A stretch of DNA of 64,000 nucleotides. It comes from CAG-791 sp963650385 (GTDB lineage Bacteria; Bacillota; Clostridia; Lachnospirales; Lachnospiraceae). The notes under the pieces were generated by a model that ran no database searches, was not told where the DNA came from, and saw nothing but the letters and a program-made list of their open reading frames with translations. The position numbers were made by a program, and so were the translations under genes. Below, in pieces: positions 42,735 through 50,575 of the stretch. Positions within the stretch are counted from its first letter, which is position 1, and each line of letters starts with the position of its first letter. The stretch lies in assembly GCA_963650385.1 (NCBI GenBank), contig CAVJLL010000007.1, positions 12,828-76,827 of the forward strand, in the 5' to 3' direction.

Positions 42735-42895
42735 AAATAACGGCCTCTCCTGCTGCCCTGCGTTTATGAAAAATTTAGACCCGCTTTCGTTAAGATTTCT
42801 TAGCGCTCTCTTTTTCCGTCTTCCTTTTATGTTACGATAAACGTGTTCTTGCGATAAAGGATTTTCAAAGGATTTTTCAATGAAGTGATGTGCCT

Positions 42896-44407
42896 ATGAA
42901 TGAAAAGCTCAAGGAAAAAACAAGCGAAGCCCTCTCCAGTGTTCTCCCGATCACACTCATCGTACTGCTCTTAAGCGTCGTGCTGGTTCCCATGGAGATC
43001 GGCACCATTGCACTGTTTCTGACCGGTGCCGTGCTGCTCATCATCGGCATGGGATTTTTCCAGCTCGGTGCGGAGATTTCCATGACGCCGCTCGGGCAGG
43101 GAATCGGCGGGCGCATCGTGCGGAGCAAGAGCCGGATCCTTTGTCTCCTGGTCTGCTTCGCCACCGGTGCTCTTATCACCATCGCCGAGCCGGATCTGCA
43201 GGTGCTCGCCAATCAGGTGGCATCCATCCCCAACAATGTGCTGATCTGGACCGTTGCGGCCGGTGTCGGCGTATTCACCGCCATTGCCGTGCTGCGCATT
43301 CTGCTGCGGATCCCGCTGGCCAGAATGCTGCCGGTGTTCTACGTCCTGTTGTTCGCGCTGTCCCTGCTGGTTCCCCGGGAATTCCTGGCGGTTGCCTTTG
43401 ACGCCGGCGGCGTTACAACCGGACCCATGACCGTTCCCTTCATCATGGCTCTGGGCATCGGCTTTTCCTCCATCCGCGGGCGCTCCGGCAGTGCCGATGA
43501 CAGCTTCGGCCTCATCGCTCTTTGCAGCATCGGTCCCATTCTCATGGTTATGCTGCTGGGCATTTTCTATCACCCCTCCGAGGCTGCCTACGCCACCGTG
43601 GAAATCGCGTCCGTTCTCACTACGCGGGATGTTGCCGCACAGTTTCTGCAGGCCTTTCCGCAGTACATCGCGGAGGTGCTGCAGAGCACGCTCCCCATTG
43701 TCGGTGTATTTGTTCTGTTCCAGCTGCTCACCCGGCACTACAAGGGCCGGCAGATTGTCCGTATGCTGATCGGCTTTGGCTACACAATGGTCGGCCTGAT
43801 CCTGTTCCTGACCGGCGTCAACATCGGCTTTGCCCCGGTCGGAAATCTTCTCGGCAGCGGTCTGGCTGACAGCCGTCTGTCCTGGCTGCTCATTCCCATC
43901 GGCATGGTCATCGGCTATTACATCGTCAAGGCAGAGCCTGCCGTGCAGGTTCTGAATGAGCAGGTTGAGAATATCACCGGCGGCATGATTTCACGCAATG
44001 CCATGAACCGCACGCTCCAGGCCGGTGTCGCCTGCGCCGTAGCGCTCTCCATGGTGCGCGTTCTCACAGGCCTGAGCATCTACTGGATTCTGATTCCCGG
44101 CTATGCCGCTGCGCTGATCATGGCGCATTTTGTTCCCACCGTATTCGTCGGCATTGCCTTTGACTCCGGCGGCGTTGCAAGCGGACCGATGACCTCGACT
44201 TTCCTGCTGCCGCTTGCCATGGGCGCCTGCAGCGCAGCCGGCGGGAACATTGTCACCGACGCCTTCGGTGTGGTCGCGCTGGTTGCCCTCGCGCCGCTCA
44301 TCGCCGTACAGCTCATGGGACTGATTTATCAGTACAAATCCAGCCGTCACGCCGCTGTCTCGGCAGGCTACGACGACACTATTGTAGAACTGGAGCTAAG
44401 CTTATGA
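42896..44407 (+). CDS. DUF1538 membrane protein with an internal duplication
   Basis: A 503-residue polytopic membrane protein with roughly 12-14 hydrophobic segments; the start is the ATG at 42896 or the GTG two codons upstream. The two halves are homologous: VAFDAGGVTTGPMTVPFIMALGIG in the first and IAFDSGGVASGPMTSTFLLPLAMG in the second, each followed by a DxFG-hydrophobic segment. DUF1538 proteins are probable transporters, often encoded as two separate genes next to a PII-type regulator; here the repeats are in one polypeptide. The stop overlaps the next gene's start (ATGA), so translation is coupled. Confidence 0.88.
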   Translation: MNEKLKEKTSEALSSVLPITLIVLLLSVVLVPMEIGTIALFLTGAVLLIIGMGFFQLGAEISMTPLGQGIGGRIVRSKSRILCLLVCFATGALITIAEPDLQVLANQVASIPNNVLIWTVAAGVGVFTAIAVLRILLRIPLARMLPVFYVLLFALSLLVPREFLAVAFDAGGVTTGPMTVPFIMALGIGFSSIRGRSGSADDSFGLIALCSIGPILMVMLLGIFYHPSEAAYATVEIASVLTTRDVAAQFLQAFPQYIAEVLQSTLPIVGVFVLFQLLTRHYKGRQIVRMLIGFGYTMVGLILFLTGVNIGFAPVGNLLGSGLADSRLSWLLIPIGMVIGYYIVKAEPAVQVLNEQVENITGGMISRNAMNRTLQAGVACAVALSMVRVLTGLSIYWILIPGYAAALIMAHFVPTVFVGIAFDSGGVASGPMTSTFLLPLAMGACSAAGGNIVTDAFGVVALVALAPLIAVQLMGLIYQYKSSRHAAVSAGYDDTIVELELSL

Positions 44408-45153
44408 AAAAGGAACCGATTTCCATTCCCGCGCATCACGCCCCGTCGGACGGACTCCGCATACTCCTGTCCATCACCAACGACGAGGACTGCAGGCAGG
44501 TGGAGGAAACCTTCCGGCAGCAGCACATTCCGCTTTTGTGCGAGCTGCGTGCCAAGGGAACTGCCCCCTCCGAATTTCTGGATATCCTCGGACTGGGCGG
44601 TACAACGCGCATTCTGACCCTCGGCTATGTCCGCAAATCACAGGTGCGTGATACCTTCCGGGCCATCAACGGTTCGCTTTCCTATCACCGAAGAGGGACC
44701 GGCATTGCCGTTACACTCCCGCTGAACGGTGCGCAGGGCGCGCTGATCCACCTTCTGCAGGGAAGCGCCGCAGCCGCTTCTCCCGACACCGACAGCTCAG
44801 ACGATTCCAAGGAGGAACCCACTATGTCTCAGACACGCAGCAGCTCTGCTCCGTCCTATGCCCTGCTCCTGATCAACGTTCATACCGGCTACAGCGATGC
44901 TGTGGTGGATGCCGCCAGAGAGGTCGGCGCCCGCGGCGGCACCGTACTCCACGGACGACGGATCGCACAGGAAAATGCCCTTCAGGACCTGGGCTTTGAC
45001 GGACAGGAGGAGCAGGACAGCGTCCTGATCGTCGTCCCGTCCGAAAAAAAAGCTCCGGTCATGCAGGCCATTGCCGAAAAATGCGGCCTGAATACACCGG
45101 CTCACGGCGTGATTGTCTCGCTCCCTGTTGATGACGTCATGGGACTGGTATAG
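44404..45153 (+). CDS. Tandem PII-like signalling protein
   Basis: A 249-residue cytosolic protein with two PII-like domains joined by a Ser/Asp/Glu linker at ~120-145. The second (ALLLINVHTGYSDAVVDAAREVGARGGTVLHGRRI ... DSVLIVVPSEKKAPVMQAI) has the GGTVLHGR region equivalent to the PII T-loop and a typical C-terminal strand. The first (RILLSITNDEDCRQVEETFRQ ... LGLGGTTRILTLGYV) is more divergent. An AAGGAGG plus ATG at 44824 in the linker could allow separate translation of the second domain. By analogy with AmtB-GlnK it probably senses a nucleotide or metabolite and gates the DUF1538 protein; this is inference. Confidence 0.82.
   Translation: MKKEPISIPAHHAPSDGLRILLSITNDEDCRQVEETFRQQHIPLLCELRAKGTAPSEFLDILGLGGTTRILTLGYVRKSQVRDTFRAINGSLSYHRRGTGIAVTLPLNGAQGALIHLLQGSAAAASPDTDSSDDSKEEPTMSQTRSSSAPSYALLLINVHTGYSDAVVDAAREVGARGGTVLHGRRIAQENALQDLGFDGQEEQDSVLIVVPSEKKAPVMQAIAEKCGLNTPAHGVIVSLPVDDVMGLV
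44809..44826 (+). promoter_or_regulatory. Internal ribosome binding site and in-frame ATG in the tandem PII-like gene
   Basis: AAGGAGG followed after 8 nt by an in-frame ATG at 44824 lies exactly in the interdomain linker. It would produce a 109-residue single-domain PII-like protein. Confidence 0.55.
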
Positions 45154-45177
45154 TCCGCTGCATCTGCGTTTCCCAGC

Positions 45178-45720
45178 TCAGGCCTCGGCGGCCGCAATGA
45201 TCTTCTGAATCTCCTGCAGATTTCCGGCAAAGTGGATCCCCTCCAGCCGGTCCGGGCTGGAGAGGCCGGTCTCAAGCATGTGATCCAGAAGGTGCTTCAA
45301 ATCATCGTAATAGCCATTCAGATTGTAGAGAATGCAGGGCTTTGTCAGATGCTTCAAAGACACCATCGACATAACCTCTGAAATCTCCTCCAGCGTTCCG
45401 GTTCCTCCCGGAAAGGCGATGAAGGCATCTCCCTTTTCGATCAGGAGCTTCTTTCTCTCTGCCATATCCTTTGTCACCGTAAGCTCAGTCAGGCCCTTAT
45501 GCTGGAATTCTGCCTCCATGAAGAACTCCGGCTCCACGCCGTACACCTTGCCGCCTGCTGCCAGAACACTGTCCGCAATGAGTCCCATAAGGCCGCTTTT
45601 AGAGCCGCCGTATACCAGACTGTTGCCGCTCTCTCCGATCCACGTTCCGAGCTCACGAATCGCATCTGCAAATTCCGGAAGGTTTCCTTCCATCGATCCA
45701 AGATATACTGTAATATTCAT
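45178..45720 (-). CDS. LOG family protein (Rossmann-fold nucleoside-monophosphate phosphoribohydrolase)
   Basis: A 180-residue protein from the ATG at 45720 with AGGAGAACAT upstream. It carries both LOG motifs: VYGGSKSGLMGLIAD and AFPGGTGTLEEISEVMS, the latter being the PGGxGTxxE signature with the catalytic Arg/Glu region. Family members cleave adenosine monophosphate derivatives, releasing a base such as a cytokinin in plants; the bacterial role is mostly unknown. It is convergent with the PII-like gene. Confidence 0.93.
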   Translation of the reverse strand: MNITVYLGSMEGNLPEFADAIRELGTWIGESGNSLVYGGSKSGLMGLIADSVLAAGGKVYGVEPEFFMEAEFQHKGLTELTVTKDMAERKKLLIEKGDAFIAFPGGTGTLEEISEVMSMVSLKHLTKPCILYNLNGYYDDLKHLLDHMLETGLSSPDRLEGIHFAGNLQEIQKIIAAAEA

Positions 45721-45808
45721 ATGTTCTCCTCTTTTATAAACGGATGTCAGAGCCAAAGGCCCGTGCCCACAGACGATACCGGATTCATGTCATGCAGAAA
45801 GGATTCCT

Positions 45809-46588
45809 ATGACAACCACCGATGATACCAACGATCTTGTCTCTGTTATCGTACCAATGTACCACGCTGCGCCCTATATTGCGAATACCATTCACTGTGT
45901 AGAGCAGCAAACCTGGACCAATTGGGAGCTGCTGCTGGTGGATGACTGCGGCGGTGATGACACGCTGTCCGTTGCCTTGGCCTGTCAGAAAGCCTCTGCA
46001 TTCGGCTCACAGATCCGCATTATTCAGAATGAACGGAACATGGGTGCTGCAAAGAGCCGCAATCACGGCGTTTCCTGCGCAAGAGGCCGCTACATTGCAT
46101 TTCTGGACGCCGATGATGTGTGGCTCCCGGAGAAGCTGGAACGAGAGCTGCAGTTTCTGCGTACCTGCGAGAGCGGTTTTGCCTTCACATCCTATGAATT
46201 CGGCGATGAAAACGCACAGGGAACCGGCAAAATTGTCCATGCACCTGCCAGCCTTGGCTTTTCACAGGCTCTGAGCCGGACGGTTATCTTCACCTCCACG
46301 GTTCTGCTGGATACACAGAAAATCCCGAAGGCGCTCATTCATATGCCGGACATCGGCTCCGAGGACACGGCACTGTGGTGGAGCCTTTTAAAGACCGGCA
46401 TTACTGCCTGCGGTCTTGATGATGTCCTGACCGTTTACCGACGGCCCGCGAAATCCCTTTCTTCCAATAAGCTCTCGGCCATCCGCCGCATGTGGATTCT
46501 TCTCCGGCAAATCGGCGGCTGCGGCCGAATCCGTGCACTGTATCACCTGATCGGATGGGCCGTTCGCGCAACGCTGCGGCGGATGTAA
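45809..46588 (+). CDS. Family 2 glycosyltransferase
   Basis: A 259-residue GT-A fold enzyme. It opens VSVIVPMYHAAPYIANTIHCVEQQTW, has ELLLVDDCGGDDT, AAKSRNHGVSCARGRYIAFLDADDVWLPEKLE with the metal-binding DxD (DAD), and a GSEDTALWWSLLK segment with the catalytic acid. This matches the capsular/teichoic-type CgeB/EpsE-like GT2 enzymes. AAAGGATTCCT precedes the ATG. It is alone on the plus strand with a strong terminator behind it; the acceptor is unknown. Confidence 0.92.
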   Translation: MTTTDDTNDLVSVIVPMYHAAPYIANTIHCVEQQTWTNWELLLVDDCGGDDTLSVALACQKASAFGSQIRIIQNERNMGAAKSRNHGVSCARGRYIAFLDADDVWLPEKLERELQFLRTCESGFAFTSYEFGDENAQGTGKIVHAPASLGFSQALSRTVIFTSTVLLDTQKIPKALIHMPDIGSEDTALWWSLLKTGITACGLDDVLTVYRRPAKSLSSNKLSAIRRMWILLRQIGGCGRIRALYHLIGWAVRATLRRM

Positions 46589-46650
46589 CAGTATACATGC
46601 CCGCCACCCTGTCGCTTGGCTGGCGCGTGTACTATAGCGATACGAGCACA

Positions 46651-46690
46651 GGGCCCCGGGACACTTGTCCGTGTCCCGGGGCCCTTTTCG
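46651..46690 (+). terminator. Strong terminator after the glycosyltransferase gene
   Basis: A perfect 14-bp stem, GGGCCCCGGGACAC (46651-46664) with GTGTCCCGGGGCCC (46671-46684), a 6-nt loop, then TTTTCG on the plus strand. Confidence 0.9.
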
Positions 46691-46745
46691 TTCTCAATCG
46701 CTTTTGACTTCGATCACGTTCGATTCCGACTGCGTCCCTGTCGTC

Positions 46746-47966
46746 TTATTTCACTACAGTGAAGTCAACTACGGCTACGCTCTCCATGTCCGCAATCTTA
46801 TCACGGATTTCATCTTCCTCTGCGCCGGCCAACTTTCCTTCCGTCTCGATCTCGACGGTTCCGTCTGCCTTATTCGTGATGGTACCGCGGTTGGTGAAGG
46901 CCAGTCCGTATTTGCCGTCCGAATTCTGTTCCACCTTCATCTCGCCATACTGAACCATGTTGCAGTTGTACAGGATGCCGTTCTCGCAGCGGATCGGGTA
47001 GCCGGTTCCGCCGGTCATGACATTGCCCAGGTACTGCACCTTATCTCCGTTCTGTACGTACAGATAAGCGGTCAGGGATACGTTCTCTCCGTTATCCCAC
47101 TGATAGGTGAAATCCGTTACGGCAAGAACATCGCCGTCATAGCCGTCAATCGTCAGCTTGGCATAGCCATAGCCCGCCGGGAGCTGTGCGAGGACATCGT
47201 CATACGATGCATACTCTGCGCCCCAGAACCGAACCGGTGTCTTCTCTCTTCCGGAGGCCAGAAGTGTCTCAAACTCCTCATCCGTCGAAATGCCGGTGTC
47301 CTCCGAGGAGGTATTGATGTCGTCATTCTCCCGGACAAAGCCGCCGAAGGAAACCGTTCCGTCACTCTCGCTGTAGCGGCTGACATCCTTCGTATAGAAG
47401 AGGCCGTTGGTGTCCTTGCTGATCTTCATCTCGCCGTATTCATCCGCGCTGCACACATAGAGGACGCCGTCCTCGCAGCGAATCGGATCGTCCTTTCCGC
47501 CCGCGGAAAAGGCATTGCCGACATTCGTAAGCTTGCCGTCGCTGTCATAGGCATACAGGCTGACGCTCGATGCGGCGGCTGTCGTGTCATCCAGGGAATA
47601 CAGCGTATCGGTAACTGCCAGAACATACGCGGTCGAGCCGTCCAGAGAAATGTAGGCAAAGCCCTCATTGTCTCCGCTTAAATAGCTGAGAACTTCCGCG
47701 TAGGAATCAAACTTATCAATTCCTGCCTGCTCCTGGATAAAGTCAGACGGGATAAAGCCTTCCTCGTACTCCTCTGCCTCAGCAGGCTCCGTTTCAGCCG
47801 CTTCGGAAGTCTCCTCCGCCGCCTCAGTATCCGCTGTTTCTGCCGACTCTGCCGTATCCTCTGTACTTGCACTTGCGGCCGGAGCAGTGCTCTCTGCGCT
47901 GCCGCACCCTGCGAGCAATGTTCCCATCATCGCTGCCGTCAGTACCATTACCATCTGTTTTTTCAT
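46746..47966 (-). CDS. Lipoprotein with two tandem homologous domains, function unknown
   Basis: A 406-residue lipoprotein from the ATG at 47966 with AAAGGAGACAACATT upstream. The lipobox is LAGC (Cys near 21), followed by a ~50-residue Ala/Glu/Ser/Thr linker. Two ~110-residue repeats are evident: the first with YAEVLSYL...VLAVTDTLYS...DPIRCEDGVLYVCSADEYGEMKI, the second with YDDVLAQL...VLAVTDFTYQ...YPIRCENGILYNCNMVQYGEMKV. They are clearly homologous and probably surface-exposed. I do not recognise a named family. The upstream region has a TATAAT and repeated AAAGCTT motifs. Confidence 0.82.
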   Translation of the reverse strand: MKKQMVMVLTAAMMGTLLAGCGSAESTAPAASASTEDTAESAETADTEAAEETSEAAETEPAEAEEYEEGFIPSDFIQEQAGIDKFDSYAEVLSYLSGDNEGFAYISLDGSTAYVLAVTDTLYSLDDTTAAASSVSLYAYDSDGKLTNVGNAFSAGGKDDPIRCEDGVLYVCSADEYGEMKISKDTNGLFYTKDVSRYSESDGTVSFGGFVRENDDINTSSEDTGISTDEEFETLLASGREKTPVRFWGAEYASYDDVLAQLPAGYGYAKLTIDGYDGDVLAVTDFTYQWDNGENVSLTAYLYVQNGDKVQYLGNVMTGGTGYPIRCENGILYNCNMVQYGEMKVEQNSDGKYGLAFTNRGTITNKADGTVEIETEGKLAGAEEDEIRDKIADMESVAVVDFTVVK

Positions 47967-48009
47967 AATGTTGTCTCCTTTCCGCATTCTTTTTCATGAG
48001 CGGTATCGG

Positions 48010-48076
48010 TCAAAGCTTCGTACGAAAAGCTTTATGCAATAACTTCATGCAAGAGTCTCATACGAAAAAGCTTTGG
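48010..48076 (-). promoter_or_regulatory. Repeated AAAGCTTTTTCGTA motif in the leader of the duplicated-domain lipoprotein gene
   Basis: On the minus strand AAAGCTTTTTCGTATGA and AAAGCTTTTCGTACGA occur about 24 bp apart, and the second forms a palindrome with a trailing AAGCTTT. A TATAAT (48080-48085) overlapping the nagA stop may be the -10 box. This could be a regulator binding region. Confidence 0.45.
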
Positions 48077-48080
48077 TTCA

Positions 48081-49247
48081 TTATACCGTATTTCTATGGT
48101 TTGCGGATAGTGTGAGTTTCTTTCCCTTCTGAATGACGTGCCGCAGCTCTAGCTGCGAATCCACCAGCAGAACATTCCCATAGCAGCCCTCTGCAATTCT
48201 CCCGTAGTCCCTGTCCGCGCCAATGGATTTCGCCGGATTCTCTGCTGCCGCGCGAACCGCCGCCTCCAAAGGAACTCCCGCCTTCCGCACACAGACCTTC
48301 ATGCAGTCATACAGATTTGTCACACTGCCGGCAATGGTTCCCGGGGCGCCGGTCAGAACCGCTTTGTTCCCTCTTACCGTTACTGCCTGACCGCCGAGCT
48401 GGTACACTCCGTCTCCCAGTCCTGTCGCCTCCATGCTGTCCGAAATCAGAATCATCTTCTCCTCGCCGAACATGCGGAAGGCGGCACGGATCATCGCCGG
48501 ATGCACATGACTGCCGTCTGCAATCAGCTCCGCCTCTGCTCCCGCCTCCATCGCTGCCGGAATGGGGCCCGGCTCCCGGTGCTGCAGACCCGGCATGGCA
48601 TTAAACAGATGCGTCACATGGCTTGCACCTTTGGCAAAGGCGGCCTTTGCCGTCTCATAGCTGCACGCGGTATGTGCAAGCGATATTCGCACGTCACCGG
48701 CACAGTTCTCAATAAACTCCATTGCTCCGGGCTCCTCCGGTGCAAGGTCCACGAGCCTTATAAGCCCGCCGCTTTTCTCCTGCAGCCGCCGGAACATTCC
48801 TTCGTCCGCCGGCAGGATGTAGCCCGGATTCTGTGCACCGGCCTTCCTCGGGCTGATGAATGGTCCCTCCATGTTGATGCCGATCAGGTCTGCCCCTGTT
48901 TCCGCGTGATATGCCGCTGCCTTCTGCATAATGCCGCTGAGAATCTCTTCGCTGTAAGACATCGTCGCAGGACAGATGGCCAGAATGCCGTTCCCGGCCT
49001 CATATTCTGCGATTTTCTGCAGCTCCTGCTGTGAGGCCTGACAGAAATCGTATCCGACTGCTCCGTGAAAATGAATGTCAACAAGCCCCGGAATCGCATA
49101 CAGTCCGCCGGCGTCGATGCTGTCCTCTCCCTCCTCTGCAGCAAGAGGCTCCCTCGAGACCTGCCGGATCCGCGTATCCGCTATCCGAACATCTGCCCGC
49201 TTAAACGCGTGCTCTGCGGTATATACATACGCATTGTGAATAACCAT
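48081..49247 (-). CDS. nagA: N-acetylglucosamine-6-phosphate deacetylase
   Basis: A 388-residue amidohydrolase from the ATG at 49247 (GGGGAAATGT upstream). Metal and catalytic elements are DIHFHGAVGYDF (HxH), GINMEGPFISPRKAGAQ, SLAHTACSY, THLFNAMPGLQHREPG, DGSHVHP and LISDSMEATGLGDGVY with the catalytic Asp. It deacetylates GlcNAc-6-P for amino-sugar catabolism and cell-wall recycling. nagB is not adjacent. The 143-bp upstream gap holds a long imperfect inverted repeat. Confidence 0.95.
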   Translation of the reverse strand: MVIHNAYVYTAEHAFKRADVRIADTRIRQVSREPLAAEEGEDSIDAGGLYAIPGLVDIHFHGAVGYDFCQASQQELQKIAEYEAGNGILAICPATMSYSEEILSGIMQKAAAYHAETGADLIGINMEGPFISPRKAGAQNPGYILPADEGMFRRLQEKSGGLIRLVDLAPEEPGAMEFIENCAGDVRISLAHTACSYETAKAAFAKGASHVTHLFNAMPGLQHREPGPIPAAMEAGAEAELIADGSHVHPAMIRAAFRMFGEEKMILISDSMEATGLGDGVYQLGGQAVTVRGNKAVLTGAPGTIAGSVTNLYDCMKVCVRKAGVPLEAAVRAAAENPAKSIGADRDYGRIAEGCYGNVLLVDSQLELRHVIQKGKKLTLSANHRNTV

Positions 49248-49284
49248 ACATTTCCCCGCCCTGCGGCACTTCCGCCGCCTCCTG

Positions 49285-49368
49285 TTTCGCACCTTGGACT
49301 CCCGCCAATTTCAATCGTGAATATGCATGCAGGCAGAGAGTTCACATTGAAAATTTGGCAGGTGCAAA
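49285..49368. other. Long imperfect inverted repeat upstream of nagA
   Basis: GCCAATTTCAATCGTGAA (49304-49321) is nearly complementary to TTCACATTGAAAATTTGGC (49341-49359). Outer segments TTTCGCACCT (49285-49294) and AGGTGCAAA (49360-49368) also pair. It could be an operator, a leader structure or a decayed small mobile element. Confidence 0.5.
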
Positions 49369-49390
49369 GCCGATGCAAAAAGGTAATTAC

Positions 49391-50251
49391 TCAGAGCAGC
49401 ATCATCAGTGTTCCGGCAACGATCAGCACCAGCCCCAACAGCGCCTTTTTCGAAAGCCGTTCGCCGAACACGATTCCTGAAAAGCCGATGGATACCAGAA
49501 TGCTCAGCTTATCGATGGGAACCACCACACTGGCAAAGCCGTCCTGCAGTGCCTTGTAATAGCACAGCCACGACGCGCCGGTCGCAAGACCGGAGAGACA
49601 GATAAAACTCAGTTCCCCTCTGGGAATCTCCCGCAGCGTATGCTGTTTGCCCTTGATAAATACGATCAGCCATGCCATAACCAGCACAACGCCGGTGCGG
49701 ATCGCCGTGCCGAGATTGGACTCCACACCTTCAATGCCGATCTTGCCCAGAATCGATGTCAGAGAGGCAAAGACCGCCGAAAGGACTGCATACAAGAGCC
49801 AGCTTTTCTTCTCCGTCTTGTCTTTATCCGACGCCTTCTTCTCGATCATCAGGAAGGTCCCGGCTCCGATCAGAATCACTGCCAGTCCCTTCAGCCACGA
49901 AACCGGCTCTCCCAGGAAGATCAGTGCCAGCAGAATGGTGAGGATGGTGCTGGATTTGTCAATCGGCACCACCTTGTTGACATCACCTGCCTGCAGCGCG
50001 CGGAAATAGCACAGCCACGATGCGCCGGTCGCAATGCCGGAGAGGACCAGGAAGATCCATGTCTTCGCACTAAGAGACGTAATCGTACCGAAGCTGCCGA
50101 CGATTGCCACCATCAGCCACGAAAAAATCAGCACCACAATGGTCCGGATCGCCGTCGCCGCATCCGAATCGGTTTTCCGGATGCCGCACTTTGCAAGCAC
50201 TGCTGTCAGACCGGCAAACAGTGCAGAACCAAACGCACATAAAATCCACAT
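49391..50251 (-). CDS. EamA/DMT-family transporter
   Basis: A 286-residue membrane protein with ten hydrophobic segments in two EamA repeats. The duplication is visible as GIATGASWLCYFRALQAGDVNKVVPIDK and GLATGASWLCYYKALQDGFASVVVPIDK. Such proteins export or import small metabolites; the substrate here is unknown. An amino-sugar role is suggested only by the downstream nagA. The 49391 stop is 143 bp before nagA. Confidence 0.92.
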   Translation of the reverse strand: MWILCAFGSALFAGLTAVLAKCGIRKTDSDAATAIRTIVVLIFSWLMVAIVGSFGTITSLSAKTWIFLVLSGIATGASWLCYFRALQAGDVNKVVPIDKSSTILTILLALIFLGEPVSWLKGLAVILIGAGTFLMIEKKASDKDKTEKKSWLLYAVLSAVFASLTSILGKIGIEGVESNLGTAIRTGVVLVMAWLIVFIKGKQHTLREIPRGELSFICLSGLATGASWLCYYKALQDGFASVVVPIDKLSILVSIGFSGIVFGERLSKKALLGLVLIVAGTLMMLL

Positions 50252-50299
50252 AGCTTCTGCCTCCGTTCTTTTTCCTTATGCTTCTTTATTCCGACATTC

Positions 50300-50348
50300 G
50301 TAACTATTCCGAGCCCATTCGCAAAATCGCTTGGCTCTGAATAGTTAC
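50300..50348. mobile_element. 49-bp palindromic MITE-like element with 8-bp flanking direct repeats
   Basis: The ends GTAACTATTCCGAGCC and GGCTCTGAATAGTTAC are 16-bp terminal inverted repeats with one mismatch around a loop of 17 nt. CGACATTC occurs immediately outside both ends (50292-50299 and 50349-50356), as expected for a target-site duplication. Half-copies occur at 1959-1974 and 22362-22378 and degenerate ones elsewhere in the window. No transposase is present here. Confidence 0.7.
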
Positions 50349-50482
50349 CGACATTCTATCACGCAGCGCAGCAATTGGTTATACGCTGCCGTCCGATGCA
50401 ATTTCCTCACCGGGCAACTGATCACCGTTCACTCGCCGGCCAGGCGACAATGTGACAGGTGATAAACAGATAGTACCTATTC

Positions 50483-50514
50483 AGAAAAAGGGACACAGCT
50501 GCTGCTGTGTCCCT
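50483..50514 (-). terminator. Terminator of the shikimate/quinate-type operon
   Basis: AGGGACACAGC (50489-50499) pairs with GCTGTGTCCCT (50504-50514) in an 11-bp stem, followed on the minus strand by TTTTTCTGAA. It lies about 60 bp past the stop of the flavin reductase gene. Confidence 0.88.
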
Positions 50515-50575
50515 CCTATAAGTATCATTGCATTCTCTTTTCGTGCCGCCTGCGCGCAGCAACCGGAATCGCAGA

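Larger units (their letters stand above)
50252..50575. other. 324-bp intergenic region with a MITE-like element and a terminator
   Basis: No gene is seen. The interval holds the complete 49-bp palindromic element (50300-50348), a stretch without recognised signal (50357-50482) and the terminator of the shikimate-type operon (50483-50514). It should also contain the promoter for the EamA gene, which I could not place with confidence. Confidence 0.6.

Noticed and set aside
40185..44407. A RADAR-type antiphage locus around the large deaminase
   Set aside because: No RdrA-like AAA ATPase or accessory membrane gene of that system is adjacent; the neighbours are a glycosidase and a DUF1538 protein. 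Only the single-protein similarity is kept as a finding.
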